NCBI GenBank assembly: GCA_002394465.1
Contig: DGTU01000075.1
Span: 1 to 10,309, forward strand
Direction: 5' to 3'
Length of the DNA: 10,309 nt
Source: Treponema sp. UBA4328
GTDB taxonomy: Bacteria; Spirochaetota; Spirochaetia; Treponematales; Treponemataceae
This document shows, piece after piece, positions 1 to 6,880 of this stretch. How positions within the stretch are numbered: the stretch's first letter is position 1; the number at the start of each line of letters is the position of its first letter. The position numbers were made by a program, and so were the translations under genes. The notes below the pieces were generated by a model. It worked only from the letters and a program-made list of their open reading frames with translations. It did not search any database and was not told the origin of the DNA.

Positions 1-368
1 CCGATATCTACCATCGGAAGCGGCTTAAGTGCGCTGAAAGTGTTTATGACGCGCTGTTCATCGATAAAGGTACAAAGGGAAGAAGCCCAGGTTACGAGAC
101 CGTCGATAAGGGGAGCCTTCATAAAGCGGAAGGTCTTGAGGTACTGGTTAATGAAGTCGATGTCGTCAAAAAGGGAGTATTTGATTGCTCCCGCCATGTT
201 TATGAAGTTCAGATCATAGTCAGAAGCAGCTTTCATTACGCCGGCAAGATATTCCTGACCGATGAATGACCGGAAGTCAGCGATTCCTGCAAAACCTATG
301 GTTACTCGCTGCCCCATGTTTTTTCGTGAAGATAAGAATGAGCGCCTTTTTGATATAATCTGATTCAT
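1..368 (-). CDS. Periplasmic-binding-protein-like (LacI/GalR-type) sensor domain protein, partial
   Basis: Only the N-terminal part is in the window; the frame stays open to base 1. From the ATG at 317 the protein reads MGQRVTIGFAGIADFRSFIG, followed by a stretch with 'EYLAGVMKAASDYDLNFINM' and 'LIDGLVTWASS'. This resembles the first beta-alpha-beta units of type I periplasmic-binding/LacI sensor folds, where a ligand-binding lobe starts with a hydrophobic strand and a helix such as 'YLAGVMKAA'. There is no signal peptide or HTH in the visible part, so it is not an ordinary LacI repressor with an N-terminal HTH. An in-frame ATG at 368 adds 17 basic residues and is used here. Neither ATG has a convincing Shine-Dalgarno sequence, so 317 is equally possible. 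In Treponema such domains can be fused to GGDEF diguanylate cyclases (family knowledge), and the divergent EAL gene fits that, but no output domain is visible. Confidence 0.6.
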   Translation of the reverse strand, partial: MNQIISKRRSFLSSRKNMGQRVTIGFAGIADFRSFIGQEYLAGVMKAASDYDLNFINMAGAIKYSLFDDIDFINQYLKTFRFMKAPLIDGLVTWASSLCTFIDEQRVINTFSALKPLPMVDI

Positions 369-492
369 GCTTTTAGTCTAACACGTTTTTTATAAAATAT
401 CACAAAAAAAATATAAGAAATTACTAATTATAATAATAATTTATAAAAATTTTTAGTTTAAAAAGTGCTTTCGGGGTGTTATCATTTTATAC
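369..492. promoter_or_regulatory. AT-rich divergent intergenic region
   Basis: This stretch separates the divergent sensor and EAL genes. It is extremely AT-rich and contains a TATAAT at 429-434 on the plus strand, suitably placed as a -10 for the EAL gene, but no matching -35 hexamer 16-18 bases upstream. On the minus strand there are several TATAAA-like runs at 385-400. Both promoters probably lie here, but exact sites cannot be assigned. Confidence 0.4.
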
Positions 493-1209
493 GTGGAAGA
501 TAAGAAAATTCCAATATTAGAGTTGATGTCTCACCCTGAAAACCTGAAGTTTGCCTTTCAGCCGGTAATAAAAACTGATGACGGTACAATTTACGGCTAT
601 GAGGCCCTTATGCGTCCTGAGCCCTACACTCCCATGGAAGTAATCACCGAATATGCCCGCCTTAACCGTCTGAATTTTATTGAAGAAATTACCACCTACT
701 ACGGGGCAAAACAGTTCCTGGAAAACGGGCTGGAAGGAAAGCTTTTCTTAAATTCATTCCCTGCCGCCTACATCAGTGACGAAATGATGGAAAAGATTCA
801 TGAGCTGGTACAAAGCCGCTTAAAGGAAAAACTCGTACTTGAAATCCTTGAATATACGGAATTTTCGGAAAAAGCCCACAACAGAAAAACCTTGCACTTT
901 AAGCAGTCAAAAACAGGGGAAGAAATTGCAATCGATGATTACGGCTGCGGAAAGAACAAGGACGAAGACTGCATTGATTTTTATAAGCCTGACATCGTAA
1001 AAATCGACTACAAAATAATCCATAACATTGATTCAGACCTGGCAAACCAGAAAAAGCTTCTTGACATCTGCACCTATCTTGAAAAAAAAGGAATCAAAAT
1101 ACTTGCAGAAGGTGTGGAAACAAAAGAAGAATATGAATACCTTAAAAATTATCCGGTAAAACTCATGCAGGGCTGGTATTTCGGAAAGCCCCGGATTTTT
1201 TCAAAATAA
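493..1209 (+). CDS. Stand-alone EAL-domain cyclic-di-GMP phosphodiesterase
   Basis: This 238-aa protein is a single EAL domain with no membrane segment or sensory domain, so it should be cytoplasmic. The expected catalytic signature is complete: E37-A38-L39 in 'YGYEALMRP', N87 in 'LFLNSFP', E117 in 'LVLEILE', D148-D149 in 'IAIDDYGCG', K170 and D172 in 'VKID', E206 in 'LAEGVET' and Q226 in 'QGWYFGKP'. These bind the metals and c-di-GMP in active enzymes, so hydrolysis of c-di-GMP to pGpG is likely. Loop 6 reads DDYGCGKN instead of the usual DDFGTGxS, a mild deviation in the dimerisation loop. The start is a GTG at 493; an in-frame ATG at 526 is an alternative, and neither has a strong ribosome-binding site ('GGGG' at 473-476 is rather far). 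It diverges from the sensor gene and ends at a bidirectional terminator. Confidence 0.9.
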   Translation: MEDKKIPILELMSHPENLKFAFQPVIKTDDGTIYGYEALMRPEPYTPMEVITEYARLNRLNFIEEITTYYGAKQFLENGLEGKLFLNSFPAAYISDEMMEKIHELVQSRLKEKLVLEILEYTEFSEKAHNRKTLHFKQSKTGEEIAIDDYGCGKNKDEDCIDFYKPDIVKIDYKIIHNIDSDLANQKKLLDICTYLEKKGIKILAEGVETKEEYEYLKNYPVKLMQGWYFGKPRIFSK

Positions 1210-1267
1210 AAAAACCGGCAGTTTCCGCAAAACCTTTTCTTAAAGTTAAGCAGACTTGCCGGTTTTT
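1210..1267. terminator. Bidirectional rho-independent terminator
   Basis: An inverted repeat AAAAACCGGCA (1210-1220) and TGCCGGTTTTT (1257-1267) surrounds a 36-base loop that contains a small inner hairpin, CTTAA/TTAAG at 1239-1250. T-runs follow the stem on both strands. It begins directly after the EAL stop codon and lies downstream of the minus-strand pectate lyase stop at 1316, so it can end both convergent transcripts. A second small stem, ATGCC/GGCAT (1268-1272/1286-1290), sits beside it on the lyase side. Confidence 0.75.
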
Positions 1268-1315
1268 ATGCCACTTTTTTTTAGCGGCATAACTGAACTA
1301 ATCTTTCATCAGACC

Positions 1316-3760
1316 TTATTTAAGGGTAATTCCCTTAACAGTTGCGGCCTGTGAGCCGAAGCTGTGTCCCTTGTATGAGCTGTTTGTGTAACCGCTCAAC
1401 TTAATTGTACCGTCAGCATTTCTGTAGCTTGTATGAACTGAAGAGTTGCATGCAAGGCTTGTTGCAGTTGTAGAAGGTGCAGAAATTGTTGTGCTGAAGT
1501 CTTTCTGTCCGTTCTTGATTGAAGCAGCTGAAGAAATATAGAAATATTTGCTGTTTGTAAAGTAAACGGAATTAGAAATTGTTGAAGCAACATCGCTTGT
1601 ACCGTACTTGTCGCTGCTCTTTGGAGCGAGAGTAAGCATGTGATCAAACTTACCCTTGTTTGTGCGGTAGAAGTTGAAGTTTACTTTTGCGTTTCCGTAA
1701 GAAGTACAGTAAGAAACATTGAGGGCTCCTCCGTTTCCGTTGTCTGTAAATCCGTCGTGTCCGTTTCCAACTGCCAGACAGTTAGTTACAACGTGAGCTG
1801 TAGGAACCTTTCCGTTTGAACCGCCAAGCTTGAATCCGTTCATATCGCCGTTTGCATAGCTTGAGTTTGTTGTAAGGCGTCCGTTGTTGTAAGCAACACA
1901 GTTTTTGATTGTTACAACACCGATTGAACCTGTTGCTTCCTTAGCATAGAGGTCCCATCCGTCATCACAGTTACAGTAAGCGATACATCCGTCAAATACG
2001 TTTCCGTTACCGCAAGTAAGCTTACATGCAAATCCGTCAGCGTTTTCACCTGTTGCAGGGTCAGCGTTGTCGTATGCTGTACAGTTGAGGATGAGGTTGT
2101 TTGCAGGCCAGTCGCTCATTGAAGACATAGATGATTTTTCACGGGCAATCTGAAGACCTGAGTCACGGTTAGCATAGAATACACAGAGTTCTACAATGTT
2201 GTTGTTACCGCCGATATACATACCGTTGTCACCGGCACCTGTTACGTTGATACCATAGAAGTGCCAGTAGTCACCGAAAATCTGAATACCGCGGTTAGAG
2301 TCAGAAAGAGATTCACCAGAGAAGTCAAAGATTACCTTGTTTGCAGAACCCGGTTCAGCCATAACATACTTCATTGCAGAAGATGAACCATTGTTTGAAG
2401 AAGAAATTGTAATCGGTGAAGAGAACTTGTAAGTTCCTGCCTTGATTACAACAGCAGCACCACCTGCAACAGAGTTAAGTGCAGAAGTGATTTCAGAAGC
2501 AGACTGACAGTAAATGTAGCTCTTAATCTGAGACTTGTTTGTGATTTCTGTCAGGCGTGAGCGTGTTCCAACTCCACTCTGTGTAGTTCCTGATGTGTTA
2601 GAAAGACCAGAACCACTTGATGATGAAGAAGATCCGCTTGAAGATGAACCAGAAGAACTTGAGCCGCTAGAACTTGAGCCGCTAGAGCTTGAGCCAGATG
2701 ATGAACCGCTTGATGAAGATCCGCTTGAGCTTGAAGAAGAGCCTGCAGCAGAAACATAGATTTCATAGATGCTGATTGCACTTCCCGAAGAGTAAACATA
2801 GTATGTTCCGCTCTTTGTTGTTGTGTAGCTCAAGAGAGTTGCAGATGTTCCTACAGAAACTGATTTAAGTACAGATGAGCCGTCAGAAAGCTGAAGAGTT
2901 CTTGTTGCACCTGCAGTTGCAACTACAGAAATTGTAGCACCTGAAGCAGCGTCAAATTTAACTGCACGGTATGTAGGTTTTGTTCCTGCAAAGCCACCCT
3001 TAAGGTCGAGAGCCTTTGTGTAGTTGTTTGAATTGTAAGTCAGAGAAGAATTTACAATCTGAACAGGTTTGTCAGAAGAAGCGAGAACCTGGAATGAACC
3101 GTAAGTTGTGTTTGAAGTTACGCCGCCAGTTGAAAGGCTTGTCGGCTTGAATGAAATTGCAGAGCCTGAAGTTGAAGAAGAACTTGAGCCTGATGAAGAA
3201 GAAGATCCGCTTGAACTTGAAGAACCGCTTGATTTTTCAATTGAGAATACGCGCATTGCGCTTGATTTTGAGTACAGGTAGTAAGTTCCGGAAGCAGTTG
3301 CAGTGTAAGAGAACTGGCTTGCAGATGTTCCAACGTCAGCAGAAGCAACTACTTTGCTTCCGTTTGAGAACTGAAGTGTACGTGCAGAATTTGCATTAAC
3401 AACAGCCTTAACAGTATCTCCTGAAGAAAGAGAAACCTTAAAAGCCCTGTAAGTAGCAGCAACACCGTCAGCACCGCCGCCTAAATCCCATGCCTTTGAA
3501 TAGCTTGTTCCGCCGTAAGAAGCAGAAGAAGAAACAACTTTTACGGTTTTAGATGATGTTGCAAGAAGTGTAAAATCACCGTATGTAGTGTTTGAAGAAA
3601 TTGTTCCTGTAGAAAGACCGGAAGCAGTTGATGCTGCGCGTTCGCTTACAGAAACGGCCTGTGATGACGAATCAGATTCAGTAAGATTCGAACATCCTGA
3701 AAGGAGAAGTGCAGCGCCGGCAACAACAGACACTACTCTCCTCAGTAAACTTTTTTTCAT
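1316..3760 (-). CDS. Secreted PL9-family pectate lyase lipoprotein with two N-terminal accessory modules
   Basis: This 814-aa protein starts at the ATG at 3760, not at an upstream in-frame ATG at 3826: a GGGGG ribosome-binding site and a lipoprotein signal peptide (basic MKKSLLRR, hydrophobic core, lipobox L-S-G-C with C23) both point to 3760. After the signal come a related module pair at about residues 48-175 and 202-337, Ser/Gly linkers at 176-200 and 340-385, and a C-terminal right-handed beta-helix from about 400. The helix matches family PL9: 'ENADGFACKL' (D575), 'CDDGWDLYAK' (D599, D600, D603) and 'GFKLGG' (K644). Spacing of the aspartates agrees with the calcium site of Dickeya Pel9A, and K644 corresponds to its catalytic lysine (family knowledge). 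Predicted role is beta-elimination of polygalacturonate at the cell surface. The modules may bind pectin, which is inference. It is the downstream partner of the PL1 gene, but a terminator lies between them. Confidence 0.92.
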   Translation of the reverse strand: MKKSLLRRVVSVVAGAALLLSGCSNLTESDSSSQAVSVSERAASTASGLSTGTISSNTTYGDFTLLATSSKTVKVVSSSASYGGTSYSKAWDLGGGADGVAATYRAFKVSLSSGDTVKAVVNANSARTLQFSNGSKVVASADVGTSASQFSYTATASGTYYLYSKSSAMRVFSIEKSSGSSSSSGSSSSSGSSSSSTSGSAISFKPTSLSTGGVTSNTTYGSFQVLASSDKPVQIVNSSLTYNSNNYTKALDLKGGFAGTKPTYRAVKFDAASGATISVVATAGATRTLQLSDGSSVLKSVSVGTSATLLSYTTTKSGTYYVYSSGSAISIYEIYVSAAGSSSSSSGSSSSGSSSGSSSSGSSSSGSSSSGSSSSGSSSSSSGSGLSNTSGTTQSGVGTRSRLTEITNKSQIKSYIYCQSASEITSALNSVAGGAAVVIKAGTYKFSSPITISSSNNGSSSAMKYVMAEPGSANKVIFDFSGESLSDSNRGIQIFGDYWHFYGINVTGAGDNGMYIGGNNNIVELCVFYANRDSGLQIAREKSSMSSMSDWPANNLILNCTAYDNADPATGENADGFACKLTCGNGNVFDGCIAYCNCDDGWDLYAKEATGSIGVVTIKNCVAYNNGRLTTNSSYANGDMNGFKLGGSNGKVPTAHVVTNCLAVGNGHDGFTDNGNGGALNVSYCTSYGNAKVNFNFYRTNKGKFDHMLTLAPKSSDKYGTSDVASTISNSVYFTNSKYFYISSAASIKNGQKDFSTTISAPSTTATSLACNSSVHTSYRNADGTIKLSGYTNSSYKGHSFGSQAATVKGITLK
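2606..2743 (-). repeat. (GSSSS)n linker-coding repeat in the PL9 gene
   Basis: This stretch encodes residues 340-385, a Ser/Gly linker built mainly from 5-residue GSSSS units (15-bp DNA period), between the second module and the PL9 catalytic domain. Units near 2660-2695 are nearly identical at the DNA level (repeated 'CTTGAGCCGCTAGA' on the plus strand). A shorter linker of the same kind (residues 176-200, about 3161-3235) joins the two modules. Because the unit is a multiple of three, length change by slippage would keep the frame. Confidence 0.8.
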
Positions 3761-3764
3761 ACAA

Positions 3765-3776
3765 TCCCCCTTTTTT
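3765..3776 (-). promoter_or_regulatory. Ribosome-binding site of the PL9 gene (decides the start)
   Basis: On the minus strand an A6-G5-A run stands five bases before the ATG at 3760. The block covering 3752-3776 matches the one before the PL1 gene (6591-6615) at 24 of 25 positions. This fixes the start at the signal peptide methionine. I could not find a convincing promoter between this site and the upstream terminator: a TTGAAA at 3807-3802 lacks a good -10 and would give a leader too short to hold the ribosome-binding site. Confidence 0.75.
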
Positions 3777-3839
3777 AGATGTATGAGCAATTTATTTTCA
3801 GTTTCAATGCGAAACCGAATATTCAATAAGGAAAGAAAA

Positions 3840-3866
3840 GGTCTCCCGTCTTTAAGGCAGGAGACC
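3840..3866 (-). terminator. Rho-independent terminator of the PL1 gene
   Basis: GGTCTCC (3840-3846) and GGAGACC (3860-3866) form a 7-bp perfect stem that continues inward with one mismatch, and it is followed on the minus strand by TTTTCTTTCC. It starts 16 bases after the PL1 stop codon (TAG, 3884-3882), so it should stop most transcription before the PL9 gene. Confidence 0.8.
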
Positions 3867-3881
3867 CCGATATGGAGAGTT

Positions 3882-6599
3882 CTACTTAGAAACCTTTACG
3901 TAGTTAACGTTGATTCCTGATGCAGTAGACATGAGGTAATATGTTCCGTCAGACGGTACTGAGAAGCTGTATGAAGCAAGTGAAGCTGAAACTTCTTTCT
4001 TGCTTACAACCGTTCCGTCAGCCTTAACGAGGGCAAGGTAGCGTCCTGCAGCACCGTAAGCATAGGCAGTTACGTTGCATCCGGAAACAGCAGAGAATCC
4101 GATACATCTGTATGAACCTGCTGAACCGCCGCCGTTAAGGGCGAGAGTCTGAGTGAACGTCAATCCGTTGAGGCTTCCTGAAGCGTAAGGAGTAGTTACG
4201 TTCTTTGCGCTTGTTGCGTAAATCGTGAACTTGCCGCTCGTTACGTTAGAAGTAAATGTTCCGTGTGACAGATTGTTAGAATTGAATTCAATCGTGCTGA
4301 AGCTTGAAGATGAAGATCCGGAAGAAGATGAACTTGTTCCGGAAATATATACTTCATAGATTCTGATTGAGCTTGATGAAGAGTAGAGGTAGTAAGTACC
4401 TGCAGCAGAAGCAGTATAGTTGAGGGCAGCTGCGCCTGTTCCTACAGAAACTGATTTAACTACAGAAGAACCGTTTGAAAGATTTAAAGTTCTGCTTGAT
4501 CCGGCATTTGCAACAACAGAAATCGAAGCACCTGCGCTTACGCTGAACTGAATTGCACGGTAAGTCGGTTTTACACCGTCAGCACCGCCGCCTAAATCAA
4601 AGGCTTTTGTATAGTTGTTTGAGTTGTAGCTCAGTGAGTTAGATGTAATCTTAACGGTCTTTGAAGAGTTAGCAAGAACAGTAAATGTTCCGTAAGTAGT
4701 GTTTGCAGTTAATGTTCCTGTAGAATAGTTGTCTGCCTTGAGTGAAACTGCAGAAGAAGATGAACTTCCGGATGATGATGAACCTGAAGAAGAGCTTCCA
4801 GATGAAGAACTTTCTGAAGAAGATGAACCGGATGATGAGCTTCCTGATGATGATGAGCCTGAAGAAGAACTTCCTGAAGAAGAACCTGATGTTTCAGTTG
4901 CAGAAGATGAAGAACCGGTTGCTACAGAAGCACCTGTATAACTTCTGAGTTTTGACTGGAGTGTTGTATCTACATCATAGCTTGAATCTGCAGAGTCAGA
5001 GAATGTATAGGTAAAATCTCCGCCTTCAACACGGCCGGCATACTTTTTAACGTTAGCCATTGCAGCAGAAGGAGAATCAGCAGTGTAAGAGTACATGATG
5101 CTTGAAGTATCAAAGTTATTGTAAGTTGCAGAACCTGCTGCAGCCTTTACTGATGAAGGAACTGTAGCAGAGCGGCTTGAAACTACGTAAGCATCGAAGT
5201 CTGTTGTTGTAGTTGCTCCGGAATAGCTTCCGCCGTAAGGAATAAAGTTATAAGTTCCGTTAAAAGAGTTGTTGTAAGCCTTAATCATACCGCCGTTTTC
5301 TTTAGAGAAAGTAGCGTTATCAGTTTTCTTAGTAGAAGTTCCGGCAAAGAGGTCAGAACCCTGCATTGAAATCATCATAGGATACTTACAGTTACGGAAG
5401 TAGTTTGAATCCATGAATACAGATGAACCTAAACATGCACCTGCACCGTATTTAGCGTTTCCATCATAGTAGTTGTTGTAAACGTGTGCTGAGTAATAGC
5501 GTACGCGCGGGTGACGTGAATCTGAGTGGTCATACCAGTTGTGGTGATATGTGATGTAAAGACCGTCAGTAGTTCCTTCGCTCAAGCCAAGGAGGTTACA
5601 TTTTCCTGAATCCCAGAAGTGGTTGTAAGAGAAGGTAACATATGTTGATTTTTTGCAGTCAAGGGCACCGTCACCTTTTTTCTGGTCAGCGTCGCCGCCT
5701 GCTTCGCCGTAGAACATATCACAGTTGTGAACCCATACGTTCTTACAGTCCTGCTGGAGTGAAACATTGTCGCCTTCGCCTGAATCAACGAGCATGAAGC
5801 CGATATTTGAAATTTCAATGAAGTCAGCATTCTTGATGCGGATACCCCAGCCGTAAGCTGTTGCATCGTGACCGATACCTTCAATTGTAATACCGTTTGT
5901 AAGGTGCTTTGATGAACCTGAACCGGAAATCATGAGGTCGCCTGAAGTAAGAACAGAAGGATCAGTAACTTTACCGATAAGGCGTACACAAAGCGGACGG
6001 TTATCATAACCTTTCTTGAAAGCATCAAGAATCGGCTGGAGACCTGTACATGAAGTTACGGCGCCTTTTGCATTTGTAGTAACATCAAGTGAAACAGTAT
6101 CTTTTGTAGTATTGTTGATGTAGAGGACAACAGCGTTGTCTTTGAGGGTTCCGTCTGCCTTGTAGGCACCAGGAACAGTTGAACCGTAGAAGCCGAAGCC
6201 TGACCGGTCATGTGAAGCAACGTTTACGGTAGCAGAAATAGATCCGACTTTGATTGTGTGTGAGCCTGCTTTGAGTCCAGGAATGTCACAGCGGTAAGTA
6301 GAACCGATCTTGCGTGTAAGCATTGAGTTAACGGCAACTCCGTCACAGTAAACGGTATCATTTGAACCGCTCCATGTGATGTAAGCACTGTTGAGCCAGC
6401 CCTGAGCCTTGCCTCCCGTAACATTTACGCTTGAAATTGAACCGCTTATTCCGCTTGAACCAGAGTAAGCAGCACGTGAGTTTGATCCAGATGAAGAACC
6501 TGAATCCCCGTCGTCAGTCTCGAACATTCCGGAACAGCCGGACAAAACGAGTGCTGCGGCAAGCGTAGCGCTTACCACAGCTTTAAGACTTTTTTTCAT
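3882..6599 (-). CDS. Secreted PL1-family pectate lyase lipoprotein with C-terminal accessory modules
   Basis: This 905-aa protein starts at the ATG at 6599, chosen over an in-frame ATG at 6623 because of the GGGGG ribosome-binding site and the lipoprotein signal MKKSLKAVVS with lipobox L-S-G-C (C22). Residues about 55-130 form an Ig/Fn3-like domain ('GWLNSAYITWSG', 'CDIPGLKAGSHTIKV') typical of bacterial PL1 enzymes. The PL1 beta-helix spans about 135-555: 'VWVHNCDMF' (288-296), 'GDGALDCKKSTYVTFSYNHF' (309-328, calcium-site region), 'YHHNWYDHSDSRHPRVR' (351-367, holding the conserved catalytic-type arginine) and 'AHVYNNYYDG'. A (GSSSS)n linker (561-617) leads to one module at about 618-753, a short Ser linker, and a divergent second module at about 768-905. 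Expected activity is calcium-dependent cleavage of polygalacturonate by beta-elimination on the cell surface. Module function is unproven; pectin binding is the natural guess. Confidence 0.93.
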   Translation of the reverse strand: MKKSLKAVVSATLAAALVLSGCSGMFETDDGDSGSSSGSNSRAAYSGSSGISGSISSVNVTGGKAQGWLNSAYITWSGSNDTVYCDGVAVNSMLTRKIGSTYRCDIPGLKAGSHTIKVGSISATVNVASHDRSGFGFYGSTVPGAYKADGTLKDNAVVLYINNTTKDTVSLDVTTNAKGAVTSCTGLQPILDAFKKGYDNRPLCVRLIGKVTDPSVLTSGDLMISGSGSSKHLTNGITIEGIGHDATAYGWGIRIKNADFIEISNIGFMLVDSGEGDNVSLQQDCKNVWVHNCDMFYGEAGGDADQKKGDGALDCKKSTYVTFSYNHFWDSGKCNLLGLSEGTTDGLYITYHHNWYDHSDSRHPRVRYYSAHVYNNYYDGNAKYGAGACLGSSVFMDSNYFRNCKYPMMISMQGSDLFAGTSTKKTDNATFSKENGGMIKAYNNSFNGTYNFIPYGGSYSGATTTTDFDAYVVSSRSATVPSSVKAAAGSATYNNFDTSSIMYSYTADSPSAAMANVKKYAGRVEGGDFTYTFSDSADSSYDVDTTLQSKLRSYTGASVATGSSSSATETSGSSSGSSSSGSSSSGSSSSGSSSSESSSSGSSSSGSSSSGSSSSSAVSLKADNYSTGTLTANTTYGTFTVLANSSKTVKITSNSLSYNSNNYTKAFDLGGGADGVKPTYRAIQFSVSAGASISVVANAGSSRTLNLSNGSSVVKSVSVGTGAAALNYTASAAGTYYLYSSSSSIRIYEVYISGTSSSSSGSSSSSFSTIEFNSNNLSHGTFTSNVTSGKFTIYATSAKNVTTPYASGSLNGLTFTQTLALNGGGSAGSYRCIGFSAVSGCNVTAYAYGAAGRYLALVKADGTVVSKKEVSASLASYSFSVPSDGTYYLMSTASGINVNYVKVSK
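4749..4919 (-). repeat. (GSSSS)n linker-coding repeat in the PL1 gene
   Basis: This stretch encodes residues 561-617, a Ser-rich linker of GSSSS units with one ESSSS variant, between the PL1 catalytic domain and the first C-terminal module. It has the same design as the PL9 linker, with a 15-bp period. It produces acidic 'DDEPEEELP'-like shadow frames on the plus strand that are not genes. Confidence 0.8.
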
Positions 6600-6603
6600 A
6601 CAT

Positions 6604-6615
6604 TCCCCCTTTTTT
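6604..6615 (-). promoter_or_regulatory. Ribosome-binding site of the PL1 gene (decides the start)
   Basis: An A6-G5-A run lies five bases before the ATG at 6599 on the minus strand and is nearly identical to the block before the PL9 gene. It supports the shorter start with the intact lipoprotein signal. Confidence 0.75.
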
Positions 6616-6743
6616 GAATGCAAAGAAAAATCACTAACAGTTCGCTAAAAAACAATATGGATTTAAGCGACATTTTAAAACGTAAGAATTTTCTTAGAAA
6701 CAGTATTAAATGTTTTGGAATTCATTTTCTTTGCAGAATTTGC

Positions 6744-6749
6744 ATTATA
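6744..6749 (-). promoter_or_regulatory. Possible -10 element for the PL1 gene
   Basis: A perfect TATAAT on the minus strand lies 145 bases before the PL1 start. The sequence 16-18 bases upstream (AATTTT-like) is a poor -35, and a TTTACA is only 13 bases away. If used, the leader would be about 138 bases. The rest of 6616-6814 is AT-rich with no other recognisable signal. Confidence 0.3.
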
Positions 6750-6814
6750 CCGACATCTGCTATGTAAAAATTGTATGAAAAATGCAAAACTGGAGAAAAA
6801 AGAGATTTTTATGA

Positions 6815-6866
6815 CGGAAAAGTGAAAAAAATGAAAAAACTCTGATATATATCTAGTATGAATATA
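6815..6866 (+). repeat. 52-bp direct repeat, copy 1
   Basis: This segment matches 7347-7398 at 50 of 52 positions. It stands just upstream of the broken YhcG gene. It contains TG-A-TATATA (6843-6850), which resembles an extended -10 promoter, and it ends after ATG-AAT-ATA, the first three codons of the HU-like gene. In this copy the ATG-AAA-AAA-CTC reading frame is closed by TGA where copy 2 has TGC. Confidence 0.9.
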
Positions 6867-6880
6867 CAAATGCCGGGAAA

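Noticed and set aside
1396..1647. Minus-strand overlapping frames within the PL9 gene (Leu/Gln-rich peptides)
   Set aside because: Alternative frames of the Ser/Gly/Thr-rich coding region with no motifs and no start signals.
3779..3807. Promoter (TTGAAA with ATACAT) for the PL9 gene
   Set aside because: The -10 is poor and the transcript would start inside the ribosome-binding site.
4729..4948. Acidic and Lys/Met-rich plus-strand frames opposite the PL1 linker
   Set aside because: They are shadows of the (GSSSS)n coding repeat and have no independent support.
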